DNA of 64,000 bases from contig NZ_RCCH01000005.1 in NCBI RefSeq assembly GCF_003663945.1, positions 265,665 to 329,664 on the forward strand, in the 5' to 3' direction. The stretch comes from Lacinutrix venerupis (GTDB taxonomy: Bacteria; Bacteroidota; Bacteroidia; Flavobacteriales; Flavobacteriaceae). Every line of letters begins with the position of its first letter. Positions within the stretch are counted from its first letter, which is position 1. Below the pieces are notes generated by a model that was not told the origin of the DNA, did no database searches, and worked only from the letters and a program-made list of their open reading frames with translations. Positions 36,175 to 45,419 of the stretch are shown here, piece by piece. A program made the position numbers and the translations under genes.

Positions 36175-37758
36175 CTATATATAATATTCGTTTACCAACT
36201 CAATAACACTTTCTAAGGTTGGAACTTTTGCTACTCTAACGTCTTTAAAGTAAAGCTTCGCTTCTTTTGCTGTAGAGTCTCCAATACAAAAAGCAATCAT
36301 GTTATCTTTTACTGTGTTTTCTTGTTTAAAACTTTTTATTGTAGATGGACTGTAAAACATTACACCTTCTACAGAATCGCTAATTTTAACACTGTCTAAT
36401 TTTGTTTGGTAAGCTTCAATTTCTTTTACATTAATATTGTTTTCATTAAGTATGTTTGGTAAATCGTCTAACCTTAAATCGCTACAGAAATACGTAGCTT
36501 CTGTACCATCCATAAACTCAACTAAATATTCTGCTAATTTTTTAGCATTATTCTCGCTATGTTTTACCTTACCAATTCTTTTTTCTACCATGCGTTTTGT
36601 TCTACGTCCAACACAGTAAATGTTTTTAAATTGTAATTCTATAGGAGAAAAGTTAGTAAGTAGTGCCTCAACAGCATTTTTACTTGTAATTATTACGTTT
36701 TCTATTTCGTTTTTTAATAGTCTTGGAGCTATTCTGTTTAAACTTATTTTTACAAAATCACTGCTGTCTGAATTTACTTTTTCGTTAAACAACAAGCGTT
36801 GATCTTCTGTAAATGATTTTGTAGAATAAACATTTATTGGTTTGGTAGATTGTTTAATGTTATCCATTAAACGTTTTCCGCCTTTTTCTATAACATAATC
36901 TGCACACCATTGTGCCATGTCGCTATGCTGCCCTAATGGCTTAACACGTTGAACGCTTATTTTTTTAGTTCCGTTTGGGCTTAATAAAACACCTTCAAAA
37001 TTTACTTCGTCGTCTTTTATGTAGCATAAAGCGCCAATAGGAGCTGTGCAACCACCTTCTAATCGGTTTAAAAATTCACGTTCTATTTGTACGCAAATTT
37101 GTGTTTCTTCATGATTAATTTCTGCTAAAATAGCTCTTGTTTCTTCATCTTCTTCAAGAGCAACAGTTATTATAGCACCTTGTCCTGGAGCAGGAACCAT
37201 CCATTCTAAATTGTCTGAATTTTCAGGACGAACATTTAAACGGCCAAGTCCAGCTGCTGCAAAAATGGCTCCATTCCAATGTTTTGTTTCTTCTAATTTC
37301 TGTAAGCGAGTTGCTACATTTCCACGAATATCTTCGATAGTATGTGTAGGGTAGCGGTTTAACCATTGTGCTTTTCGGCGTAAACTACTTGTTGCTAATA
37401 CTGCATTTTTTGCGCCTAAAAACTCTTCGGTACCTTTAAATACTAAAGTGTCTCGAACGTTTCCTCGTTTCATAACTGCAGCTTGTACAATTCCTTTTGG
37501 TAAAACGGTTGGTACATCTTTTAAAGAATGTACGGCAATGTCTATATCTCCATTAAGCATTGCAATATCTAAAGTTCTGGTAAAAATTCCAGTAATACCA
37601 AGCTCGTATAATGGTTTGTCTAAAACAATATCACCTGTAGATTTTATTGGAACAATTACTGCTTTATGTCCTAAATGTTCTAATTGTTGTTTTACAGCGT
37701 TGGCTTGATATAGCGCTAACTCACTTTCGCGAGTTCCAATTCTTATAATTTTAGACAT
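36175..37758 (-). CDS. hemCD: HemC-HemD fusion: hydroxymethylbilane synthase plus uroporphyrinogen III synthase
   Basis: 527 residues. Residues 1-305 are hydroxymethylbilane synthase: the N-terminal RIGTRESELALYQA, VHSLKDVPT, ATSSLRRKAQW and the dipyrromethane cofactor Cys in EGGCTAPIGA (about 237). Residues 310-527 have the uroporphyrinogen III synthase fold, with ITSKNAVEALLTN, the CVGRRTK segment and VEGVMFYSPSTIKSF. HemD is poorly conserved, so that half is judged mainly from fold pattern and position. Fusion lets the unstable hydroxymethylbilane be passed on at once. The start overlaps hemA by 8 nt. Confidence 0.93.
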   Translation of the reverse strand: MSKIIRIGTRESELALYQANAVKQQLEHLGHKAVIVPIKSTGDIVLDKPLYELGITGIFTRTLDIAMLNGDIDIAVHSLKDVPTVLPKGIVQAAVMKRGNVRDTLVFKGTEEFLGAKNAVLATSSLRRKAQWLNRYPTHTIEDIRGNVATRLQKLEETKHWNGAIFAAAGLGRLNVRPENSDNLEWMVPAPGQGAIITVALEEDEETRAILAEINHEETQICVQIEREFLNRLEGGCTAPIGALCYIKDDEVNFEGVLLSPNGTKKISVQRVKPLGQHSDMAQWCADYVIEKGGKRLMDNIKQSTKPINVYSTKSFTEDQRLLFNEKVNSDSSDFVKISLNRIAPRLLKNEIENVIITSKNAVEALLTNFSPIELQFKNIYCVGRRTKRMVEKRIGKVKHSENNAKKLAEYLVEFMDGTEATYFCSDLRLDDLPNILNENNINVKEIEAYQTKLDSVKISDSVEGVMFYSPSTIKSFKQENTVKDNMIAFCIGDSTAKEAKLYFKDVRVAKVPTLESVIELVNEYYI

Positions 37759-39010
37759 TTTTTATAGGTTCTAACTGAAATACTTTTTGAATAAGTTCCA
37801 GGCTATCGTTTGTGGATATGGCTTCGTCTTTTAAATGATGAGCGAAGTGATTTGTTATTTTTTGAATTAATTTATTGCTAATTAATTCGGCTTGTTCTTC
37901 GTTAAAATCTGCAATTTTTTTGCGTTGTGTATCTAATTCAGATTTTTTAAAATCGTGTAGCTTTACTTTTAAAGCTTTAATTGTAGGTGCAAATTTTCTT
38001 GTTTCAAGCCAATTGTTGAATTCTAATTTTACTTCTTCAATAATACTTTCTGCTAAAGGAATGTGTTGCTTTCTGTTAGCTAAAGTTTCATCGGTAATTT
38101 GCGATAAGTCATCTAAATGTATAAGTTTAACGTTGTCTAATTCTTGAACGTTATTATTTACATTTTTAGGAATTGATAAATCTAAAATTAATAAGTCTTT
38201 TTTAGACTGAATAATATGTTTATCTATTGTTGGATTTTGAGCTCCTGTTGCAACAATTAATATATCTGAAGCATTGATTTCTTCTTGAAGATTTGCATAA
38301 TCTTTAACAACTAAGTTAAATTTACCGGCAACAGCTTCTGCTTTATCTTTAGTTCTGTTTATTAGTGTAATTTGCTCGTTTTTAGTATGTTTTACTAAAT
38401 TTTCACAGGTGTTTCTTCCTATTTTTCCAGTTCCAAATAATAAAATGTTTTTATTTGAAACGTTTTCAACGTGTTTCATTATATATTGAACCGATGCAAA
38501 TGATACAGATGTTGCACCAGAAGAAATATCGGTTTCATTTTTTATACGCTTACTAGCTTGAATAACAGAGTTTACTAAACGCTCAATAAAATGATTTAAT
38601 AATTGATGTTTTCTAGATATTCTCGCAGCTGTTTTTAATTGACTTATAATCTCGAAGTCGCCTAAAATCTGGCTATCTAACCCGGATCCAACACGAAACA
38701 TATGAGAAATAGCATCTTTATTTTTATAAACATATGCTACTTTTTGAAACTCTTCTACAGTTCCTTTTGTGTTTTCACAAAGTAATTGAATAAGTTGAAA
38801 AGGATGTTCTGCAAAACCAAATATTTCGGTTCTATTGCAAGTAGAAGTTACTATTAGGCTTTCAATACCATTATTTTTTGCTTGATTAAGCAAATTAATT
38901 TTAGCGTCATCACTTAAACTAAAATGACCACGAATTTCGGCATCAGCTTTTTTGTAGCTTAAGCCAATGGCGTAAAATGTAGAACCTTTTGAAATGTGAT
39001 ATTGCTTCAT
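37751..39010 (-). CDS. hemA: Glutamyl-tRNA reductase
   Basis: A 419-residue first enzyme of the C5 heme route, reducing glutamyl-tRNA to glutamate-1-semialdehyde. The nucleophile is Cys58 in STCNRTEIFG, followed by GSGLDSQILGDFEI and the NADPH motif GTGKIGRN (about 182-189). The C-terminal dimerisation helices end near 410. I start at 39010 (MKQYHISKGS) because the -7 and -33 boxes lie at 39024-39055, inside the longer reading frame. It heads the operon hemA-hemCD-tRNA-hemE. Confidence 0.96.
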   Translation of the reverse strand: MKQYHISKGSTFYAIGLSYKKADAEIRGHFSLSDDAKINLLNQAKNNGIESLIVTSTCNRTEIFGFAEHPFQLIQLLCENTKGTVEEFQKVAYVYKNKDAISHMFRVGSGLDSQILGDFEIISQLKTAARISRKHQLLNHFIERLVNSVIQASKRIKNETDISSGATSVSFASVQYIMKHVENVSNKNILLFGTGKIGRNTCENLVKHTKNEQITLINRTKDKAEAVAGKFNLVVKDYANLQEEINASDILIVATGAQNPTIDKHIIQSKKDLLILDLSIPKNVNNNVQELDNVKLIHLDDLSQITDETLANRKQHIPLAESIIEEVKLEFNNWLETRKFAPTIKALKVKLHDFKKSELDTQRKKIADFNEEQAELISNKLIQKITNHFAHHLKDEAISTNDSLELIQKVFQLEPIKNV

Positions 39011-39023
39011 AATGTAACGACAG

Positions 39024-39055
39024 CAAAAATAATATCTCAATAGGTGATAAAACAA
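39024..39055 (-). promoter_or_regulatory. Candidate hemA promoter
   Basis: On the minus strand TTG (39053-39055) lies 21 nt before TATTTTTG (39024-39031), a near-ideal Bacteroidota promoter. The ATG is 13 nt further on. Confidence 0.6.
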
Positions 39056-39125
39056 CGCTAAAAGAACTAATAGTGTCGCTAGTGGTTTTTTGTCGTTGTT
39101 TTTAATGATAAATCTTGAAAAGTAC

Positions 39126-39133
39126 TATATTTG
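39126..39133 (+). promoter_or_regulatory. Candidate araC-type regulator promoter -7 element
   Basis: TATATTTG fits TAnnTTTG exactly and lies 63 nt before the regulator's ATG at 39197. The -33 region shows no TTG at suitable spacing. Confidence 0.4.
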
Positions 39134-39196
39134 CTATAATTACGAGCGTTATTTGTTTTGTAGTTTAGAACAAATCTAAATAGAGTTATAATATAT

Positions 39197-40090
39197 ATGG
39201 AAAATAAAAATAGTAAAAGTATCGCTAAAGGTTTTTTTGTAGAAACACGTGCCGATGATGGTGTTTTTATTTTAACACATCAAAATGATACACAGGAAGT
39301 TAAAATAATAGAGCGTGAAATAGATAGTAGTTTTATACAGTTTCATTTTTGCTTAAAAGGAGAGAGTCTATTTTTATTTAATAATGGAAATTACACCTTA
39401 AATGTTGCAGAGGAGACTTCTCTTTTACTTTATAACCCTGAGCGTGATTTACCAATTCATTTAGAAGTAAAACCAAATTCTTGGTTGGTATCGGTTATTA
39501 TTTCTATTAAAAAATTTCATGGTTTATTTTCTCAAGAAGCAGACTATATTACATTTTTAAGTAAGGATAATCGCGACAAAAAGTATTATAAAGATGGTAA
39601 AATTTCTCCATCTATGGCAATAGCGTTAAACCAATTGGTTAATTATAATTTAAATGCTTCAATTAAAAATATTTATTTTAAAGCCAAAGCTTATGAAATA
39701 TTGAGCTTATATTTTAATAGAAGTGAAGATGCAGATATTGAACAGTGTCCTTTTCTTGTAGATGAAGCTAATGTTTTAAAAATTAGAAAAGCAAAAGATA
39801 TTGTTATTTCCAGAATGGCAGAGCCGCCAAGTTTACAGGAGTTGGCAGACGAAATAGGTTTAACACTTAAAAAACTAAAGGAAGGCTTTAAGCAAATTTA
39901 TGGTGATAGTGTTTTTAGTTTTTTGTTAGATTATAAAATGGAGGTAGCTAGAAAACTACTAGAATCTGGAACACATAATGTTAACGAGGTTGGTTTGCGT
40001 GTTGGTTATAGTACGTCGAGCCATTTTATTGCTGCTTTTAAGAAAAAATATGGAACAACGCCTAAAAAATATGTGCAGTCTGTTGGCTAG
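39197..40090 (+). CDS. AraC-family transcriptional regulator
   Basis: A 297-residue regulator. The N-terminal 180 residues form a sensor domain with beta-rich segments (SFIQFHFCLKGESLFLF). The C-terminal 100 residues hold two helix-turn-helix units: SLQELADEIGLTLKKLKEGFK and NEVGLRVGYSTSSHFIAAFKKKYGTTPKKY, the typical AraC end. It is divergent from hemA with a 186-nt spacer and may regulate heme synthesis; that is inference from position. Confidence 0.88.
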   Translation: MENKNSKSIAKGFFVETRADDGVFILTHQNDTQEVKIIEREIDSSFIQFHFCLKGESLFLFNNGNYTLNVAEETSLLLYNPERDLPIHLEVKPNSWLVSVIISIKKFHGLFSQEADYITFLSKDNRDKKYYKDGKISPSMAIALNQLVNYNLNASIKNIYFKAKAYEILSLYFNRSEDADIEQCPFLVDEANVLKIRKAKDIVISRMAEPPSLQELADEIGLTLKKLKEGFKQIYGDSVFSFLLDYKMEVARKLLESGTHNVNEVGLRVGYSTSSHFIAAFKKKYGTTPKKYVQSVG

Positions 40091-40109
40091 ATTTATTGAG
40101 TGATTTAAA

Positions 40110-43100
40110 CTAATTATAAATTGAATTAATTCTTTTTCTATTTTTATATTTTACTAATTTTAGAACGTTTTCAATAACTTCTTCTTCTTTTTCACTAATA
40201 TAAGTTCCATTGTAATTAGATTGAAAATAAACTTCTGTGGCTAGTTCGTTTTCTTTTTTTGTTTCTAAAAAAGCAACGTAATACATTTTTTTAGAGTCTC
40301 CATATTCACTTTTAGAGTCGAGCTTAAAGAAATAAATTGTTCCTTTTTTGCCTTTATCTGTTTCAAAATCTTTTTGTGTTACAAAAGAAATAAAGTCTAT
40401 TCCGGTTTCAATATTTACATTGCTAAATAGGTAAGATTTTGCATATTTAAGCTGCGAAATTTCTTTAGTTAAATAAGGTTTTTTTAAGCTTAACGCATAT
40501 AGCTTATCGACTAACAAGGCTTGATTTTTATACTCGTCTAAAGTTTTGTTTTTAAGTTTTGCAGGAATAGGCTCTTTTGCTTTTTCTAATAATGCGTAGT
40601 ATGTTGTTAAGGCTTCTGCATTTTCACTGTCTAGTAGTTTTTGGAAAAAGCTTTCTGCGGCAGATTCTTTTCTAAAAGGGAAAATTAATTTAACATAACT
40701 ATATAATGCACTTTTTCTAGATTGGTAGCCAGATTTTTCGCTTAAACTGCGTTTTATTTCCATTTTACCATCATTAATAATAGTTTTTTTGTACTTTTTA
40801 TAATCTTTAGTTTTTATTAAACTGCTATCTTTTAATTTGGCTAAAATATTATAAATAGGTTCTTTGTATTCTTGAATACTTGTGTATTCTAAAAGTTCCG
40901 GAAATAATTCTTTTTTAAGTTCTAGAGAGTCTTTATACGTATAAAAAAGTGATTGTACTGCGTATTTTTCTAATGGTAAATCCTTTTGCATTAAGTTTAG
41001 TACCTCTTTATAATATTTTTTATTTTTTTTGTTTAAAAGCGCTTTTAAAATGGTTGATTGAATTTTTGGATTAGAATATGAGTTAACATAAAGCGTCTTT
41101 AAAAAAGGTAAAGATTTTGCAGCGTCTAACTCTATTAATTCACTTATAAAATTAATTTTTATGTCTTCTTTATTTTCTGGAAAATCGAAATTTTTAACTA
41201 ATTCAATAATAGTATTTGTATGCGATTTATTGAATTTTAATAAATGATAAGTATCTATCACTAAGCTATCGTCTTCTTTTAGTGCATTAAAAAAACGTTG
41301 TGTTTTATCTTTAAAAATAGTTTCTCCCATAATAGTATCTATGGGTTTAAAGGTCTTGTAAAAATTAGTAATAAAAGCAGATGGTTTATCTATTGAATCG
41401 TTTAAAGATTTAATAGTAAATAATACGCCTTTTTTTACAATGTGCTTTACGCGTATTGCTTTTGCACTTAGAGAATCGGTTAAGGTATAACTATAGGTAT
41501 ATATGTTGTTTTTTTGTGTTTTCTTTTTGTTATTTATTTGAAGTACTTTATTATCCTCATTTTTAAATTTAGGTAGTCTAGAATCTTCTATTTCTTGCCA
41601 TAAACTATCAATGTTGTTATACATTTCAAGATCGTGAAACTTAGTTCTAATTACCGATATTTGCTCGTTAGCTTTAGAGTAATAAGTAGCTTGTTTTGTG
41701 TTTTCTTCGTAATCCTTTTTGTTATTATTTTTATAACGATTATATCTAGGAATTACTGGTTTTGTATTTGTTAATACAGTAAAATACAGCGAAGTATCTG
41801 TAATAGTTTTAAAACCATTATAGTTTGTGTTTTTAAACTTAAAAGATTTAAAAAAGGCATCTGCTTTTGTTTTTTCATTTCCTGAATAACCTAAAAGATA
41901 ATAACTACCATCTTTTACAATAGTTTTAAGATGAATTTTTCTGTTTGAAACCGAATCAAAAGCGCCAATAGCTTCGTAGCTTTTGTAGGTTTCATTATTA
42001 AATTCGCCAGATATGTTGTTTTTGATTTTTAAATCTTTAAAAAAGTTTTCTGTTATGTATTTAGCTTCAAAAGCATCTTCTTCAATGTAATAGGTGTCTT
42101 GATTTACAGCTTCTTTTATAAAATAAAAATCGTCACCAATATTGGCTTGAATAAGTTTATCCCCAGCATTATTAAGGTTGTCTTGTGTGTTAAATTTGGG
42201 CAAATGCACTTCATATTTACCAAAAGGAGATTTAAAATTTTCTAATTTATTAGAAGGTTTTTTAAATTTTATAGATTCAAAAAGTTCTTTTTCATAATCT
42301 AAAACATAGTTTTTAGGTCCTCCAAATTTTATAACAATAATTTCTAAAGGTGTTTTATAGATATGATATTTTTGATAGTCGTTTTTCTTGGTTTTATTTA
42401 AAATGCTTAAACCAGTGAAAGGAGCCGTTATTTTTTCTTTTGAAACTATATCACCAGGAATGTCTTCAAATAAAAAATTTTCTAATCGCTCTAAAGTAAT
42501 TTTCTCTTCGACTGGTAAATAATCGAATATATTAAACCTGCTAACAGTTAAAAAAGCACCATTAGTCATGTCTGGAGAAATTGAAAATTTTTGACCGTTG
42601 TAAAAATATTCTTTTAAATCACTAAAACTTTTCATGGTTATAAAACCATCTGAGGTAGCATATTCTTTTAAAACAGGAGGAACTATTAAATTTTCTAATT
42701 TTTGTTTTTTTATTTGTCCGTTTTTAGTTTGTGTGCTAAGTAATGCTTTTACGGTATAACCTCTATCTTGTAGCAATTTTAACATCCCGCGTTCTCCAGG
42801 TAAATGTGCAGCGCCAACACCGGCAAAAATTGATTTTTCTTGCATAACACTATCTAAAACTTTAACCATGTTGTCGTTTCGAGTGTAAAGCATATTTTCT
42901 CTAAAATATTGTGTGTTTGAAGCCTCTCCAATAGAGTCTAAAAGTGCTAAATTGCGTTCACGATAAGTGTTTTCTTGTAATAAATAAGGAGGCTCTTTTT
43001 TATAAATTTCGGTTAGCCATGGATCTATTTTTTTCTTGTAAGCATTTGTGCGTGCCTTGCTGGTTAAAAACTCTGCTTCATCTAAGTCTTCAAGACTTAT

Positions 43101-43583
43101 AATTGGCTTATTTTTCTTTTTACCTGCTTGATAAATAAACATATCGAGGTAGGTTTCTTCTTCAAAATTATCTGTATTCGAGTTTTTTCGGTACAAATAA
43201 CCATTTAACATACGGTTATCTTGACGAATCGCACTTCTTATTAATAGTTCGTTTGGTTGCTTTAAACTAAATTTAGAGGAGTAAAAGCCTTCTTTATAGT
43301 TGGTGTTTATATTTTGAGGAGCTAAAATAGCAGAATCATAACTGTAGTCTAACCAAGTAGAAGGATCGCTCTCAAGAGCAATAGCATCGCTTTTTGCTAA
43401 TGCTTCAAAAAAAACATCGTCTAATCTAAATGCTACTTTTTTGCTAACATGCATGGTGCCGTATATATAAGATGGTTTTTGTAAACCATTACCCGATATT
43501 TCCCAAAGTAAACTTTGTTCTTGTGTTTGAGAGAAGCATACAAAACCAATAAATAGGAAAAGTGTTTTTAGCGTTTTTTGCAT
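40110..43583 (-). CDS. Very large TraB/GumN-domain protein
   Basis: 1157 residues. A signal peptide (about 1-19) precedes a TraB/GumN domain (about 20-285) with the family motifs YIYGTMHVSKKVAF near residue 40 and GVGAAHLPGERGMLKLLQDRGY near residue 262. The remaining 870 residues are unusual: first three loosely similar beta-rich blocks (about 300-730), including DGSYYLLGYSGNEKTKADAF, then helical repeat-like sequence (about 760-1080) and a C-terminal beta part. TraB/GumN relatives include Tiki-type metalloproteases, so a protease role is possible but unproven. It is secreted to the periplasm or surface. It lies between the AraC regulator and hemH, with ends close to both. Confidence 0.75.
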   Translation of the reverse strand: MQKTLKTLFLFIGFVCFSQTQEQSLLWEISGNGLQKPSYIYGTMHVSKKVAFRLDDVFFEALAKSDAIALESDPSTWLDYSYDSAILAPQNINTNYKEGFYSSKFSLKQPNELLIRSAIRQDNRMLNGYLYRKNSNTDNFEEETYLDMFIYQAGKKKNKPIISLEDLDEAEFLTSKARTNAYKKKIDPWLTEIYKKEPPYLLQENTYRERNLALLDSIGEASNTQYFRENMLYTRNDNMVKVLDSVMQEKSIFAGVGAAHLPGERGMLKLLQDRGYTVKALLSTQTKNGQIKKQKLENLIVPPVLKEYATSDGFITMKSFSDLKEYFYNGQKFSISPDMTNGAFLTVSRFNIFDYLPVEEKITLERLENFLFEDIPGDIVSKEKITAPFTGLSILNKTKKNDYQKYHIYKTPLEIIVIKFGGPKNYVLDYEKELFESIKFKKPSNKLENFKSPFGKYEVHLPKFNTQDNLNNAGDKLIQANIGDDFYFIKEAVNQDTYYIEEDAFEAKYITENFFKDLKIKNNISGEFNNETYKSYEAIGAFDSVSNRKIHLKTIVKDGSYYLLGYSGNEKTKADAFFKSFKFKNTNYNGFKTITDTSLYFTVLTNTKPVIPRYNRYKNNNKKDYEENTKQATYYSKANEQISVIRTKFHDLEMYNNIDSLWQEIEDSRLPKFKNEDNKVLQINNKKKTQKNNIYTYSYTLTDSLSAKAIRVKHIVKKGVLFTIKSLNDSIDKPSAFITNFYKTFKPIDTIMGETIFKDKTQRFFNALKEDDSLVIDTYHLLKFNKSHTNTIIELVKNFDFPENKEDIKINFISELIELDAAKSLPFLKTLYVNSYSNPKIQSTILKALLNKKNKKYYKEVLNLMQKDLPLEKYAVQSLFYTYKDSLELKKELFPELLEYTSIQEYKEPIYNILAKLKDSSLIKTKDYKKYKKTIINDGKMEIKRSLSEKSGYQSRKSALYSYVKLIFPFRKESAAESFFQKLLDSENAEALTTYYALLEKAKEPIPAKLKNKTLDEYKNQALLVDKLYALSLKKPYLTKEISQLKYAKSYLFSNVNIETGIDFISFVTQKDFETDKGKKGTIYFFKLDSKSEYGDSKKMYYVAFLETKKENELATEVYFQSNYNGTYISEKEEEVIENVLKLVKYKNRKRINSIYN

Positions 43584-43707
43584 GTATTTAATATTAAGCG
43601 AATATAAATATATTTAATTCGTAGTAACTAACTATAAATTATAGGATTTTAACGTGTTTATAACATAAGCAATGATTTAATATATGGTTTAATATATTAT
43701 TGTGTTG

Positions 43708-43715
43708 TATTTTTG
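43708..43715 (+). promoter_or_regulatory. Candidate hemH promoter -7 element
   Basis: TATTTTTG fits TAnnTTTG, 42 nt before the hemH ATG. The -33 region is AT-rich without a clear TTG. Confidence 0.4.
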
Positions 43716-43756
43716 CATAAACAATAAAAAAGATTTCTTTTTTCTTAAAAAATTAT

Positions 43757-44785
43757 ATGAAAGGAGCATTACTTGTAAATTTAGGATCACCAGATAGTCC
43801 AGAACCTAAAGATGTAAAAAAATATCTTGGCGAATTTTTAATGGACGAACGTGTAATAGATATTCCATTAGTAGCTAGAACAGCATTAGTAAAAGGAATT
43901 ATTTTAAATACAAGACCAAAAGCATCTGCGGCGGCTTACAAGAAAATTTGGTGGGACGAAGGTTCTCCATTAATTGTATTGTCTGAAAGATTAAAAGACA
44001 AAGTTCAAGAAGAAACTAATTTGCCAGTAGCTTTAGCAATGCGTTATGGAAGTATGACCATTAAAAAAGGATTACAAGAATTAGTAGATAAAGGTTGTGA
44101 CGAGGTATTTTTAATTCCCTTATATCCTCAGTTTGCTATGGCAACAACAGAGACTATTTTGGTTTTAGCCGAAGAATTACGCGAAGAATTTTTTCCAAAT
44201 TTAAAAATAGACTCTTTACCACCATTTTATAACAATCCAGACTATATTTCTATTTTAGCAAACAGCATAAAAAGCGAGTTAAAAGGTAAAGATTATGAGT
44301 ATTTATTGTTTTCTTACCACGGTGTTCCAGAACGCCATATTAAAAAGAGTGATGTAACACAATCGCACTGTAAAATAGATGGGTCTTGTTGTGCAACACC
44401 AAGTAAAGCTCACGAGTTTTGTTATCGTCATCAATGTTTAGAAGTAACACGTTTGGTGGCAGAATATTTAGAACTAAAACCAGATACATATTCAACATCA
44501 TTTCAATCGCGTTTAGGATTCGATCCATGGTTACAACCATACACAGACAGAACTATTGAGCGTTTAGGAAAAAAAGGAATAAAAACAATGGCGATTGCAA
44601 CACCAGCATTTGTAAGTGATTGTTTAGAAACTTTAGAGGAAATTGCTATGGAAGGCGAAGAAATTTTTCATGAAATGGGTGGTAAAGAATTTACAACAAT
44701 TCCATGCTTAAATACTAATAAAGATTGGGTAACCTTTTTAGCAAATAAAATAAATAATTGGTCTAAAAATGGTGTTGAAGCATAA
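43757..44785 (+). CDS. hemH: Ferrochelatase
   Basis: A 342-residue enzyme that inserts iron into protoporphyrin IX as the final heme step. The N-terminal ALLVNLGSPDSPEPKDV, YGSMTIKKGL, LIPLYPQFAMATTET and SYHGVPERH (metal-binding His188) are conserved, with the C-terminal SRLGFDPWLQPYT and TPAFVSDCLETLEE (proton-path Glu). Cysteines at CKIDGSCCATP suggest the insertion seen in some bacterial ferrochelatases. The downstream hemJ starts after 3 nt, so hemH-hemJ form an operon. Confidence 0.97.
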   Translation: MKGALLVNLGSPDSPEPKDVKKYLGEFLMDERVIDIPLVARTALVKGIILNTRPKASAAAYKKIWWDEGSPLIVLSERLKDKVQEETNLPVALAMRYGSMTIKKGLQELVDKGCDEVFLIPLYPQFAMATTETILVLAEELREEFFPNLKIDSLPPFYNNPDYISILANSIKSELKGKDYEYLLFSYHGVPERHIKKSDVTQSHCKIDGSCCATPSKAHEFCYRHQCLEVTRLVAEYLELKPDTYSTSFQSRLGFDPWLQPYTDRTIERLGKKGIKTMAIATPAFVSDCLETLEEIAMEGEEIFHEMGGKEFTTIPCLNTNKDWVTFLANKINNWSKNGVEA

Positions 44786-44788
44786 TTA

Positions 44789-45340
44789 ATGGAAGATTAC
44801 TATAATTACATAAAAGCGCTACACCTTATTTTTATAATAACATGGTTTGCTGGATTGTTTTATATTCCAAGATTATTTGTTTATCAAATAGAAGCTTCCC
44901 ATAAACCATCTCCAGAAAAGGAAATTTTAGGTAAGCAATTAGCATTAATGGCAAAGCGATTATGGACTATTATTACATGGCCATCAGCTATTTTAGCTTT
45001 TTGTTTTGGGCTAACTTTATTTTATTTAAATCCATATTTAATATATCAAGATTGGATGCAAGTAAAACTAGGCTTTGTAGTTTTACTAATTATATACCAT
45101 TTACAAACACATGTTTTTTTTAAACAATTACAAAAAGGTATAGTAAAAAAAACATCTAATTTTATGCGTTTGTGGAATGAAGGAGCCACATTTATTTTAT
45201 TTGCAGTAATCTTTTTGGTGCTTTTAAAAAGTGCTTTTAATTGGGTTTTTGGAGTAATAGGTATTTTTATTTTAGGCATTTTGTTAATGCTAGGTTTTAA
45301 ATTATATAAGTCTATTCGGAAAAAAAATCCTGAAGCCTAG
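44789..45340 (+). CDS. hemJ: HemJ-type protoporphyrinogen oxidase
   Basis: A 183-residue, four-helix inner-membrane protein of the UPF0093/HemJ family, which oxidises protoporphyrinogen IX to protoporphyrin IX in organisms lacking HemG and HemY. The conserved His12 (KALHLIF) and Lys93 (QVKLGFV) are present, with WFAGLFYIPRLFVY and RLWNEGAT. The tight spacing after hemH is typical. Alternative names in databases include CopD-like protein; the family motifs favour HemJ. Confidence 0.88.
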   Translation: MEDYYNYIKALHLIFIITWFAGLFYIPRLFVYQIEASHKPSPEKEILGKQLALMAKRLWTIITWPSAILAFCFGLTLFYLNPYLIYQDWMQVKLGFVVLLIIYHLQTHVFFKQLQKGIVKKTSNFMRLWNEGATFILFAVIFLVLLKSAFNWVFGVIGIFILGILLMLGFKLYKSIRKKNPEA

Positions 45341-45419
45341 AAAAAAATAGTATTGCTTTTCAAATTTATACACAACAACTTTGGTTTGATTATTGTTATA
45401 TTTATTGAAATTTAATTTT

